Under the pieces are notes generated by a model. That model saw only the letters and a list, made by a program, of their open reading frames with translations. It did not search any database and was not told the origin of the DNA. DNA of 64,000 bases from Clusia tigrina (taxonomy: Eukaryota > Arthropoda > Insecta > Diptera > Clusiidae). Position numbers and translations under genes: made by a program. The stretch covers positions 98,647,676 through 98,711,675 of the forward strand of contig OV050031.1 in NCBI GenBank assembly GCA_920105625.2, given 5' to 3'. Positions 45,481-57,423 of this stretch are shown in pieces (position 1 is the stretch's first letter; each line of letters begins with the position of its first letter).

Positions 45481-47280
45481 CTTAAGGGTAGCATAGCTTT
45501 GGGCGATAGCTTAAATTGACAAGAGGCTCGAGTACTTTATTGTTACAAAATTTCAGGGTTTTATGACGCTCCAGTAAAAAGTTCCAAGCATTTGTATGTT
45601 GCAAACTTTGATAGGTGTAGGACATACTGTATAGAAGTAAGGGCCATTTGAAGTTTTATCAGTGTTTGATTTGGAACTCAAGGGTAGCATAGCTTTGAGC
45701 GATAGCTTAAATTGACAAGAGGCTCGAGTGCTTTATTGTTACAAAATTTCAAGGTTTTATGACGCTCCAGTAAAAAGTTACAAGCATTTATATGTTGCAA
45801 ACTTTGATAGGTGTAGGACGTACCGTACAGAAGTTAGGGCCATTTGAAGTTTTATCAGTGTTTGATTTGGGACTCAAGGGTAGCATAGCTTTGAGCGATA
45901 GCTTAAAGTGACAAGAGGCTCGAGTACTTTATTGTTACAAAATTTCAAGGTTTTATGACGCTCCAGTAAAAAGTTTCAAGCATTTATATGTTGCAAACTT
46001 TGATAGGTGTAGGACGTACCGTATAGAAGTAAGGGCCATTTGAAGTTTTATCAGTGATTGATTTGGGACTCAAGGGTAGCATAGATTTGAGCGATAGCTT
46101 AAATTGACAAGAGGCTCGAGTACTTTATTGTTACAAAATTTCAAGGTTTTATGACGCTCCAGTAAAAAGTTACAAGCATTTATATGTTGCAAACTTTGAT
46201 AGGTGTAGGACGTACCGTACAGAAGTTAGGGCCATTTGAAGTTTTATCAGTGTTTGATTTGGGACTCAAGGGTAGCATAGCTTTGAGCGATAGCTTAAAG
46301 TGACAAGAGGCTCGAGTACTTTATTGTTACAAAATTTCAAGGTTTTATGACGCTCCAGTAAAAAGTTTCAAGCATTTATATGTTGCAAACTTTGATAGGT
46401 GTAGGACGTACCGTATAGAAGTAAGGGCCATTTGAAGTTTTATCAGTGATTGATTTGGGACTCAAGGGTAGCATAGATTTGAGCGATAGCTTAAATTGAC
46501 AAGAGGCTCGAGTACTTTATTGTTACAAAATTTCAAGGTTTTATGACGCTCCAGTGAAAAGTTACAAGCATTTGTATGTTGCAAACTTTGATAGGTGTAG
46601 GACGTACCGTATAGAATTTAGGGCCATTTAAAGTTTTATCAGTGTTTGATTTGGGACTTAAGGGTAGCAAAGATTTGAGCGATAGCTTAAATTGACAAGA
46701 GGCTCGAGTACTTTATTGTTACAAAATTTCAAGGTTTTATGACGCTCCAGTAAAAAGTTACAAGCATTTGTATGTTGCAAACTTTGATAGGTGTAGGACG
46801 TACCGTATAGAAGTTAGGGCCATTTGAAGTTTTATCAGTGTTTGATTCGGGACTTAAGGGTAGCATAGCTTTGAGCGATAGCTTAAATTGACAAGAGGCT
46901 CGATTACTTTATTGTTACAAAATTTCAAGGTTTTATGACGCTCCAATAAAAAGTTACAAGCATTTGTATGTTGCAAACTTTGTTAGGTGTAGGTCGTACC
47001 GTATAGAAGTTAGGGCCATTTGAAGTTTTATCAGTGTTTGATTTGGGAATTAAGGGTAGCATATCTTTCAACGTTAGCTTAAATTGACAAGAGACTCGAG
47101 TACTTTATTGATACAAAATTTCAAGGTTTTATGACGCTCCAGTGAAAAGTTACAAGCATTTATATGTTGCTAACTTTGATAGGTGTAGGACGCACCGTAT
47201 AGAATTTAGGGCCATTTGAAGTTTTATCAGTGTTTGATTTGGGACTCAAGGGTAGCATAGCTTTGAGCGATAGCTTAAAT
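45481..47280 (+). repeat. 15-monomer higher-order repeat, partial rearranged copy 3
   Basis: The unit starts again at 45,481 but the ATATCTTTCAACG marker returns after 2,352 bp (12 monomers) instead of 2,940. Within it, two monomers are duplicated in tandem: the GTACAGAAG and TTAAAGTGACAAG pair near 45,830-45,910 recurs 392 bp later. After about 47,280 the sequence switches to CAAGCGGCTCGAGTTC monomers resembling 28.5 kb. Confidence 0.75.
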
Positions 47281-47977
47281 TGACAAGCGGCTCGAGTTCT
47301 TTATTGTTACAAAATTTCAAGGTTTTATGACGCTCCAATAAAAAGTTACAAGCGTTTGTATGTTGCAAACTTTGTTAGGTGTAGGACGTACCGTATAGAA
47401 GTTAGGGCCATTTGAAGTTTTATCAGTGTTTGATTTGGGACTTAAGGGTAGCATAGCTTTGAACGATAGCTTAAATTGACAAGAGACTCGAGTACTTTAT
47501 TGTTACAAAATTTCAAGGTTTTATGACGCTCCAGTAAAAAGTTACAAGCATTTGTATGTTGCAAACTTTGATAGGTGTAGGACGTACCGTATAGAAGTTA
47601 GGGCCATTTGAAGTTTTATCAGTGTTTGATTCGGGACTTAAGGGTAGCATAGCTTTGAGCGATAGCTTAAATTGAGAAGAGGCTCGATTACTTTATTGTT
47701 ACAAAATTTCAAGGTTTTATGACGCTCCAATAAAAAGTTACCAGCATTTGTATGTTGCAAACTTTGTTAGGTGTAGGTCGTACCGTATAGAAGTTAGGGC
47801 CATTTGAAGTTTTATCAGTGTTTTATTTGGGCTTCAGGGGTAGCATAGCTGTGAGCGATAGCTTAAATTGACAAGCGGCTCGAGTACTTTATTGTTACAA
47901 AATTTCAAGGTTTTATGACGCTCCAGTAAAAAGTTACAAGCATTTGTATGTTGCAAACTTTGATAGGTGTAGGACGT

Positions 47978-48968
47978 ACCGTATAGAAGTTAGGGCCATT
48001 TGAAGTTTTATCAGTGTTTGATTTGGGACTTAAGGGTAGCATAGATTTGAGCGATAGCTTAAATTGACAAGAGGCTCGAGTACTTGATTGTTACAAAATT
48101 TCAAGGTTTTATGACGCTCCAGTGACAAGCTACAAGCATTTGTATGTTGCAAACTTTGATAGGTGTAGGACGTACCGTATAGAATTTAGGGCCATTTGAA
48201 GTTTTATCAGTGTTTGATTTAAGACTTAAGGGCAGCATAGCTTTGAGCGATAGCTTAAATTGACAAGCGGCTCGAGTACTTTATTGTTACAAAATTTCAA
48301 GGTTTTATGACGCTCCAGTGAAAAGTTACAAGCATTTGTATGTTGCAAACTTTGATAGATGTAGGACGTACCGTATAGAAGTTAGGGCCATTTGAAGTTT
48401 TATCAGTGTTTGATTCGGGACTTAAGGGTAGCATAGCTTTGGGCGATAGCTTAAATTGACAAGAGGCTCGAGTACTTTATTGTTACAAAATTTCAGGGTT
48501 TTATGACGCTCCAGTAAAAAGTTACAAGCATTTGTATGTTGCAAACTTTGATAGGTGTAGGACATACTGTATAGAAGTTAGGGCCATTTGAAGTTTTATC
48601 AGTGTTTGATTTGGGACTCAAGGGTAGCATAGCTTTGAGCGATAGCTTAAATTGACAAGAGGCTCGAGTGCTTTATTGTTACAAAATTTCAAGGTTTTAT
48701 GACGCTCCAGTGAAAAGTTACAAGCATTTATATGTTGCAAACTTTGATAGGTGTAGGACGTACCGTACAGAAGTTAGGGCCATTTGAAGTTTTATCAGTG
48801 TTTGATTTGGGACTCAAGGGTAGCATAGCTTCGAGCGATAGCTTAAATTGACAAGAGGCTCGAGTACTTTATTGTTACAAAATTTCAAGGTTTTATGACG
48901 CTCCAGTAAAAAGTTACAAGCATTTGTATGTTGCAAACTTTGATAGGTGTAGCACGAACCGTATATAA
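47978..48968 (+). repeat. Five-monomer block, copy 2 (partner at 38,570)
   Basis: This is the partner of the block at 38,570. Related blocks with the same order of variants start at 50,541, 54,811 and 62,651. The match ends at GTTATTGCC, where copy 1 has GTTAGGGCC, after which the sequence moves to an AGTGATTGATTT monomer. Confidence 0.75.
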
Positions 48969-49740
48969 GTTATTGCCATTTGAAGTTTTATCAGTGATTG
49001 ATTTGGGACTCAAGGGTAGCATAGATTTGAGCGATAGCTTAAATTGACAAGAGGCTCGAGAACTTTATTGTTACAAAATTTCAAGGTTTTATGACGCTCC
49101 AGTGAAAAGTTACAAGCATTTGTATGTTGCAAACTTTGATAGGTGTAGGACGTACCGTATAGAATTTAGGGCCATTTAAAGTTTTATCAGTGTTTGATTT
49201 GGGACTTAAGGGTAGCAAAGCTTTGAGCGATAGCTTAAATTGACAAGAGGCTCGAGTACTTTGTTGTTACAAAATTTCAAGGTTTTATGACGCTCCAGTA
49301 AAAAGTTACAAGCATTTGTATGTTGCAAACTTTGATAGGTGTAGGACGTACCTTATAGAAGTTAGGGCCATTTGAAGTTTTATCAGTGTTTGATTCGGGA
49401 CTTAAGGGTAGCATAGCTTTGAGCGATAGCTTAAATTGACAAGAGACTCGAGTACTTTATTGATACAAAATTTCAAGGTTTTATGACGCTCCAGTGAAAA
49501 GTTACAAGCATTTATATGTTGCTAACTTTGATAGGTGTAGGACGTACCGTATAGAATTTAGGGCCATTTGAAGTTTTATCAGTGTTTGATTTGGGACTCA
49601 AGGGTAGCATAGCTTTGAGCGATAGCTTAAATTGACAAGCGGCTCGAGTTCTTTATTGTTACAAAATTTCAAGGTTTTATGACGCTCCAATAAAAAGTTA
49701 CAAGCCTTTGTATGTTGCAAACTTTGTTAGGTGTAGGACG

Positions 49741-49755
49741 TACCGTATCAGTGTT
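49741..49755 (+). other. 27-bp deletion at the domain B/C transition
   Basis: CCGTAT joins CAGTGTTTG directly, losing the GAAGTT-GGGCCATTT-GAAGTT segment. A TAT shared by both ends sits at the junction (49,746-49,748). The C-type monomers begin just after it. Confidence 0.88.
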
Positions 49756-50540
49756 TGATTTGGGACTTAAGGGTAGCATAGCTTTGAACGATAGCTTAAA
49801 TTGACAAGAGACTCGAGTACTTTATTGTTACAAAACTTCAAGGTTTTATTACGCTCCAGTAAAAAGTTACAAGCATTTGTATGTTGCAAACTTTGATAGC
49901 TGTAGGACGTACCGTATAGAAGTTAGGGCCATTTGAAGTTTTATCAGTGTTTTATTTGGGATTCAGGGGTAGCATAGCTTTGAGCGATAGCTTAAATTGA
50001 CAAGCGGCTCGAGTACTTTATTGTTACAAAATTTCAAGGTTTTATGACGCTCCAGTAAAAAGTTACAAGCATTTGTATGTTGCAAACTTTGATCGGTGTA
50101 GGACATACCGTATAGAAGTTAGGGCCATTTGAAGTTTTATCAGTGTTTGATTTGGGACATAAGGGTAGCATAGCTTTGAACGATAGCTTAAATTGACAAG
50201 AGACTCGAGTACTTTATTGTTACAAAACTTCAAGGTTTTATGACGCTCCAGTAAAAAGTTACCAGCATTTGTATGTTGCAAACTTTGATAGGTGTAGGAC
50301 GTACCGTATAGAAGTTAGGGCCATTTGAAGTTTTATCAGTGTTTTATTTGGGATTCAGGGGTAGCATAGCTTTGAGCGATAGCTTAAATTTACAAGCGGC
50401 TCGAGTACTTTATTGTTACAAAATTTCAAGGTTTTATGACGCTCCAGTAAAAAGTTACAAGCATTTGTATGTTGCAAACTTTGATAGGTGTAGGACGTAC
50501 CGTATAGAAGTTAGGGCCATTTGAAGTTTTATCAGTGTTT

Positions 50541-51503
50541 GATTCGGGACTTAAGGGTAGCATAGCTTTGGGCGATAGCTTAAATTGACAAGAGGCTCGA
50601 GTACTTTATTGTTACAAAATTTCAGGGTTTTATGACGCTCCAGTAAAAAGTTACAAGCATTTGTATGTTGCAAACTTTGATAGGTGTAGGACATACTGTA
50701 TAGAAGTTAGGGCCATTTGAAGTTTTATCAGTGTTTGATTTGGGACTCAAGGGTAGCATAGCTTTGAGCGATAGCTTAAATTGACAAGAGGCTCGAGTGC
50801 TTTATTGTTACAAAATTTCAAGGTTTTATGACGCTCCAGTAAAAAGTTACAAGCATTTATATGTTGCAAACTTTGATAGGTGTAGGACGTACCGTACAGA
50901 AGTTAGGGCCATTTGAAGTTTTATCAGTGTTTGATTTGGGACTCAAGGGTAGCATAGCTTCGAGCGATAGCTTAAGTTGACAAGAGGCTCGAGTACTTTA
51001 TTGTTACAAAATTTCAAGGTTTTATGACGCTCCAGTAAAAAGTTACAAGCATTTGTATGTTGCAAACTTTGATAGGTGTAGCACGAACCGTATATAAGTT
51101 AGGGCCATTTGAAGTTTTATCAGTGTTTGATTCGGGACTTAAGGGTAGCATAGCTTTGGGCGATAGCTTAAATTGACAAGAGGCTCGAGTACTTTATTGT
51201 TACACAATTTCAGGGTTTTATGACGCTCCAGTAAAAAGTTCCAAGCATTTGTATGTTGCAAACTTTGATAGGTGTAGGACATACTGTATAGAAGTAAGGG
51301 CCATTTGAAGTTTTATCAGTGTTTGATTTGGAACTCAAGGGTAGCATAGCTTTGAGCGATAGCTTAAATTGACAAGAGGCTCGAGGGCTTTATTGTTACA
51401 AAATTTCAAGGTTTTATGACGCTCCAGTAAAAAGTTACAAGCATTTATATGTTGCAAACTTTGATAGGTGTAGGACGTACCGTACAGAAGTTAGGGCCAT
51501 TTG
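50541..51503 (+). repeat. GGGCGATAG block, truncated copy
   Basis: Five monomers in the same order as at 54,811 and 62,651: GATTCGGGAC with TTGGGCGATAG, ACATACTGTATAG, GTACAGAAG, GCTTCGAGCG with TTAAGTTGAC, and GCACGAACCGTATATAAG. It ends at the 42-bp deletion at 51,504. That deletion accounts for the distance to the next copy, 4,270 bp, being 42 short of 22 monomers. Confidence 0.8.
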
Positions 51504-51512
51504 CTTTGAGCG
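51495..51512 (+). other. 42-bp deletion within a monomer
   Basis: GGGCCATTTG joins CTTTGAGCG at 51,503/51,504, removing the variable tail and the GCATAG landmark. No more than a base or so of homology is evident. It is the only register break I noted in domain C. Confidence 0.9.
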
Positions 51513-52599
51513 ATAGCTTAAATTGACAAGAGGCTCGAGTACTTTATTGTTACAAAATTTCAAGGTTTTATGACGCTCCAGTGAAAAGTTACAAGCATTT
51601 GTATGTTGCAAACTTTGATAGGTGTAGGACGTACCGTATAGAAGTTATGGCCATTTGAAGTTTTATCAGTGATTGATTTGGGATTCAAGGGTAGCATAGC
51701 TTTGAGCGATAGCTTAAATTGACAAGAGGCTCAAGTACTTTATTGTTACAAAATTTCAAGGTTTTATGACGCTCCAGTAAAAATTTACAAGCATTTGTAT
51801 GTTGCAAACTTTGATAGGTGTAGGACGTACCGTATAGAAGTTAGGGCCATTTGAAGTTTTATCAGTGTTTTATTTGGGATTCAAGGGTAGCATAGCTTTG
51901 AGCAATAGCTTAAATTGACAAGAGGCTCGAGAACTTTATTGTTACAAAATTTCAAGGTTTTATGACGCTCCAATAAAAAGTTACAAGCATTTGTATGTTG
52001 CAAACTTTGATAGGTGAAGGACGTACCGTATAGAAGTTAGGGCCATTTGAAGTTTTATCAGTGTTTGATTTGGGACTCAAGGGTAGCATAGCTTTGAGAA
52101 ATTGCTTAAATTGACAAGAGGCTCGAGTACTTTATTGTTACAAAATTTCAAGGTTTTATGACGCTCCAGTAAAAAGTTACAAGCATTTGTATGTTGCAAA
52201 CTTTGATAGGTGTAGCACGAACCGTATATAAGTTAGGGCCATTTGAAGTTTTATCAGTGTTTGATTTGGAACTCAAGGGTAGCATAGCTTTGAGCGATAG
52301 CTTAAATTGACAAGAGGCTCGAGTGCTTTATTGTTACAAAATTTCAAGGTTTTATGACGCTCCAGTAAAAAGTTACAAGCATTTATATGTTGCAAACTTT
52401 GATAGGTGTAGGACGTACCGTACAGAAGTTAGGGCCATTTGAAGATTTATCAGTGTTTGATTTGGGACTTAAGGGTAGCATAGCTTTGAGCAATAGCTTA
52501 AATTGACAAGAGGCTCGAGTGCTTTATTGTTACAAAATTTCAAGGTTTTATGACGCTCCAGTAAAAAGTTACAAGCATTTGTATGTTGCAAACTTTGAT

Positions 52600-53383
52600 A
52601 GGTGTAGCACGAACCGTATAGAAGTTAGGGCCATTTGAAGTTTTATCAGTGATTGATTTCGGACTTAAGGGTAGCATAGCTTTGAGCGATAGCTTAAATT
52701 GACAAGCGGCTCGAGTACTTTATTGTTACAAAATTTCAAGGTTTTATGACGCTCCAGTGAAAAGTTACCAGCATTTGTATGTTGCAAACTTTGATAGGTG
52801 TAGGACGTACCGTATAGAAGTTAGGGCCATTTGAAGTTTTATCAGTGATTGATTTGGGATTCAAGGGTAGCATAGCTTTGAGCGATAGCTTAAATTGACA
52901 AGAGGCTCGAGTACTTTATTGTTACAAAATTTCAAGGTTTTATGACGCTCCAGTAAAAATTTACAAGCATTTGTATGTTGCAAACTTTGATAGGTGTAGG
53001 ACGTACCGTATAGAAGTTAGGGCCATTTGAAGTTTTATCAGTGTTTTATTTGGGATTCAGGGGTAGCATAGCTTTGAGCGATAGCTTAAATTGACAAGCG
53101 GCTCGAGTACTTTATTGTTACAAAATTTCAAGGTTTTATGACGCTCCAGTAAAAAGTTACAAGCATTTGTATGTTGCAAACTTTGATAGGTGTAGGACGT
53201 ACCGTATAGAAGTTAGGGCCATTTGAAGTTTTATCAGTGTTTGATTTGGGACATAAGGGTAGCATAGCTTTGAATGATAGCTTAAATTGACAAGAGACTC
53301 GAGTACTTTATTGTTACAAAACTTCAAGGTTTTATTACGCTCCAGTAAAAAGTTACAAGCATTTGTATGTTGCAAACTTTGAT
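52600..53383 (+). repeat. 4-monomer tandem duplication, copy 1
   Basis: A 784-bp (4 x 196) unit in the order GCACGAACC, TTTCGGACTTAAG, GTTACCAGC, AAAAATTTACAAG, TTCAGGGG, GACATAAGGG. The marker GCACGAACC occurs at 52,607 and 53,391. TTTGAATGATAG near 53,272 is private to this copy. Confidence 0.8.
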
Positions 53384-54167
53384 AGGTGTAGCACGAACCG
53401 TATAGAAGTTAGGGCCATTTGAAGTTTTATCAGTGATTGATTTCGGACTTAAGGGTAGCATAGCTTTGAGCGATAGCTTAAATTGACAAGCGGCTCGAGT
53501 ACTTTATTGTTACAAAATTTCAAGGTTTTATGACGCTCCAGTGAAAAGTTACCAGCATTTGTATGTTGCAAACTTTGATAGGTGTAGGACGTACCGTATA
53601 GAAGTTAGGGCCATTTGAAGTTTTATCAGTGATTGATTTGGGATTCAAGGGTAGCATAGCTTTGAGCGATAGCTTAAATTGACAAGAGGCTCGAGTACTT
53701 TATTGTTACAAAATTTCAAGGTTTTATGACGCTCCAGTAAAAATTTACAAGCATTTGTATGTTGCAAACTTTGATAGGTGTAGGACGTACCGTATAGAAG
53801 TTAGGGCCATTTGAAGTTTTATCAGTGTTTTATTTGGGATTCAGGGGTAGCATAGCTTTGAGCGATAGCTTAAATTGACAAGCGGCTCGAGTACTTTATT
53901 GTTACAAAATTTCAAGGTTTTATGACGCTCCAGTAAAAAGTTACAAGCATTTGTATGTTGCAAACTTTGATAGGTGTAGGACGTACCGTATAGAAGTTAG
54001 GGCCATTTGAAGTTTTATCAGTGTTTGATTTGGGACATAAGGGTAGCATAGCTTTGAACGATAGCTTAAATTGACAAGAGACTCGAGTACTTTATTGTTA
54101 CAAAACTTCAAGGTTTTATTACGCTCCAGTAAAAAGTTACAAGCATTTGTATGTTGCAAACTTTGAT
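53384..54167 (+). repeat. 4-monomer tandem duplication, copy 2
   Basis: Second copy of the 784-bp unit, ending in the GACATAAGGG monomer. After it, an additional GACTCAAGGG/GAACGATAG monomer and another dimer follow up to about 54,760. Confidence 0.8.
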
Positions 54168-54810
54168 AGGTGTAGGACGTACCGTATAGAACTTAGGGCC
54201 ATTTGAAGTTTTATCAGTGTTTGATTTGGGACTCAAGGGTAGCATAGCTTTGAACGATAGCTTAAATTGACAAGAGACTCGAGTACTTTATTGTTACAAA
54301 ACTTCAAGGTTTTATTACGCTCCAGTAAAAAGTTACCAGCATTTGTATGTTGCAAACTTTGATAGGTGTAGGACGTACCGTATAGAAGTTAGGGCCATTT
54401 GAAGTTTTATCAGTGTTTTATTTGGGATTCAGGGGTAGCATAGCTTTGAGCGATAGCTTAAATTGACAAGCGGCTCGAGTACTTTATTGTTACAAAATTT
54501 CAAGGTTTTATGACGCTCCAGTAAAAAGTTACAAGCATTTGTATGTTGCAAACTTTGATAGGTGTAGGACGTACCGTATAGAAGTTAGGGCCATTTGAAG
54601 TTTTATCAGTGTTTGATTTGGGACATAAGGGTAGCATAGCTTTGAACGATAGCTTAAATTGACAAGAGACTCGAGTACTTTATTGTTACAAAACTTCAAG
54701 GTTTTATTACGCTCCAGTAAAAAGTTACCAGCATTTGTATGTTGCAAACTTTGATAGGTGTAGGACGTACCGTATAGAAGTTAGGGCCATTTGAAGTTTT
54801 ATCAGTGTTT

Positions 54811-56160
54811 GATTCGGGACTTAAGGGTAGCATAGCTTTGGGCGATAGCTTAAATTGACAAGAGGCTCGAGTACTTTATTGTTACAAAATTTCAGGGTTT
54901 TATGACGCTCCAGTAAAAAGTTACAAGCATTTGTATGTTGCAAACTTTGATAGGTGTAGGACATACTGTATAGAAGTTAGGGCCATTTGAAGTTTTATCA
55001 GTGTTTGATTTGGGACTCAAGGGTAGCATAGCTTTGAGCGATAGCTTAAATTGACAAGAGGCTCGAGTGCTTTATTGTTACAAAATTTCAAGGTTTTATG
55101 ACGCTCCAGTAAAAAGTTACAAGCATTTATATGTTGCAAACTTTGATAGGTGTAGGACGTACCGTAGAGAAGTTAGGGCCATTTGAAGTTTTATCAGTGT
55201 TTGATTTGGGACTCAAGGGAAGCATAGCTTCGAGCGATAGCTTAAGTTGACAAGAGGCTCGAGTACTTTATTGTTACAAAATTTCAAGGTTTTATGACGC
55301 TCTAGTAAAAAGTTACAAGCATTTGTATGTTGCAAACTTTGATAGGTGTAGCACGAACCGTATATAAGTTAGGGCCATTTGAAGTTTTATCAGTGTTTGA
55401 TTCGGGACTTAAGGGTAGCATAGCTTTGGGCGATAGCTTAAATTGACAAGAGGCTCGAGTACTTTATTGTTACACAATTTCAGGGTTTTATGACGCTCCA
55501 GTAAAAAGTTCCAAGCATTTGTATGTTGCAAACTTTGATAGGTGTAGGACATACTGTATAGAAGTAAGGGCCATTTGAAGTTTTATCAGTGTTTGATTTG
55601 GAACTCAAGGGTAGCATAGCTTTGAGCGATAGCTTAAATTGACAAGAGGCTCGAGTGCTTTATTGTTACAAAATTTCAAGGTTTTATGACGCTCCAGTAA
55701 AAAGTTACAAGCATTTATATGTTGCAAACTTTGATAGGTGTAGGACGTACCGTACAGAAGTTAGGGCCATTTGAAGTTTTATCAGTGTTTGATTTGGGAC
55801 TCAAGGGTAGCATAGCTTTGAGCGATAGCTTAAATTGACAAGAGGCTCGAGTACTTTATTGTTACAAAATTTCAAGGTTTTATGACGCTCCAGTAAAAAG
55901 TTACAAGCATTTGTATGTTGCAAACTTTGATAGGTGTAGCACGAACCGTACAGAAGTTAGGGCCATTTGAAGTTTTATCAGTGATTGATTTGGGACTTAA
56001 GGGTAGCATAGCTTTGAGCGATAGCTTAAATTGACAAGCGGCTCGAGTACTTTATTGTTACAAAATTTCAAGGTTTTATGACGCTCCAGTGAAAAGTTAC
56101 AAGCATTTGTATGTTGCAAACTTTGATAGGTCTAGGACGTACCGTATAGAACTTATGGCC
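54811..56160 (+). repeat. GGGCGATAG block, copy 2 (partner 7,840 bp downstream)
   Basis: This matches 62,651-64,000 at an offset of 7,840 bp (40 x 196), including the rare markers TTAAGTTGAC, TTACACAATTTCAGGG and GCACGAACCGTACAGAAG. Differences are few (GTAGAGAAG near 55,166, AAGGGAAGC near 55,217 and GGTCTAGGACG near 56,131 are private here). Confidence 0.82.
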
Positions 56161-57423
56161 ATTTGAAGTTTTATCAGTGATTGATTTGGGATTCAAGGGT
56201 AGCATAGCTTTGAGCGATAGCTTAAATTGACAAGAGGCTCAAGTACTTTATTGTTACAAAATTTCAAGGTTTTATGACGCTCCAGTAAAAAGTTACAAGC
56301 ATTTGTATGTTGCAAACTTTGATAGGTGTAGGACGTACCGTATAGAAGTTAGGGCCATTTGAAGTTTTATCACTGTTTTATTTGGGATTCAAGGGTAGCA
56401 TAGCTTTGAGCAATAGCTTAAATTGACAAGAGGCTCGAGAACTTTATTGTTACAAAATTTCAAGGTTTTATGACGCTCCAATAAAAAGTTACAAGCATTT
56501 GTATGTTGCAAACTTTGATAGGTGAAGGACGTACCGTATAGAAGTTAGGGCCATTTGAAGTTTTATCAGTGTTTGATTTGGGACTCAAGGGTAGCATAGC
56601 TTTGAGAAATTGCTTAAATTGACAAGAGGCTCGAGTACTTTATTGTTACAAAATTTCAAGGTTTTATGACGCTCCAGTAAAAAGTTACAAGCATTTGTAT
56701 GTTGCAAACTTTGACAGGTGTAGCACGAACCGTATATAAGTTAGGGCCATTTGAAGTTTTATCAGTGTTTGATTTGGAACTCAAGGGTAGCATAGCTTTG
56801 AGCGATAGCTTAAATTGACAAGAGGCTCGAGTGCTTTATTGTTACAAAATTTCAAGGTTTTATGACGCTCCAGTAAAAAGTTACAAGCATTTATATGTTG
56901 CAAACTTTGATAGGTGTAGGACGTACCGTACAGAAGTTAGGGCCATTTGAAGTTTTATCAGTGTTTGATTTGGGACTCAAGGGTAGCATAGCTTTGAGCG
57001 ATAGCTTAAATTGACAAGAGGCTCGAGTACTTTATTGTTACAAAATTTCAAGGTTTTATGACGCTCCAGTAAAAAGTTACAAGCATTTGTATGTTGCAAA
57101 CTTTGATAGGTGTAGCACGAACCGTATAGAAGTTAGGGCCATTTGAAGTTTTATCAGTGATTGATTTCGGACTTAAGGGTAGCATAGCTTTGAGCGATAG
57201 CTTAAATTGACAAGCGGCTCGAGTACTTTATTGTTACAAAATTTCAAGGTTTTATGACGCTCCAGTGAAAAGTTACCAGCATTTGTATGTTGCAAACTTT
57301 GATAGGTGTAGGACGTACCGTATAGAAGTTAGGGCCATTTGAAGTTTTATCAGTGATTGATTTGGGATTCAAGGGTAGCATAGCTTTGAGCGATAGCTTA
57401 AATTGACAAGAGGCTCGAGTACT
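55660..57423 (+). repeat. 9-monomer tandem duplication, copy 1
   Basis: Offset of 1,764 bp (9 x 196) to the next stretch, shown by GCTCAAGTAC (56,241/58,005), GAGAAATTGC (56,604/58,368) and ACGAACCGTACAG/ACGAACCGTACGG (55,941/57,705). Edges are approximate; the CAAAGTTTTATG variant near 57,442 lies at the likely junction. Confidence 0.75.

Larger units (their letters stand above)
24966..49760 (+). repeat. Satellite domain B (15-monomer higher-order repeat region)
   Basis: Domain B is defined by variants rare or absent in domain A: TGGGCGATAG, AGTGATTGATTT, CTCGATTACTTTATT, ACATACTGTATAGAAGTAAG, GCACGAACC, ACCGTACAGAAG, TTTGAACGATAG with AGAGACTCG, and TTATTGATAC. The left part (about 24,966-29,880) has varied monomers with many private substitutions and no clear period. 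From about 29.9 kb, matching landmarks recur about every 2,940 bp. The right edge is approximate, placed after the 27-bp deletion at 49,748, where the AAAACTTCAAGG and GGGACATAAGG types take over. There are no genes; one array fills the whole stretch. Confidence 0.75.

Noticed and set aside
10775..50524. Plus-strand frames of about 60 codons (10,775, 20,267, 23,771, 35,712, 50,339)
   Set aside because: These are the same kind of by-product, opening only in monomers where TGA is changed (for example TTGGCAAG for TTGACAAG, or TTTACAAG) and closing in the next stop.
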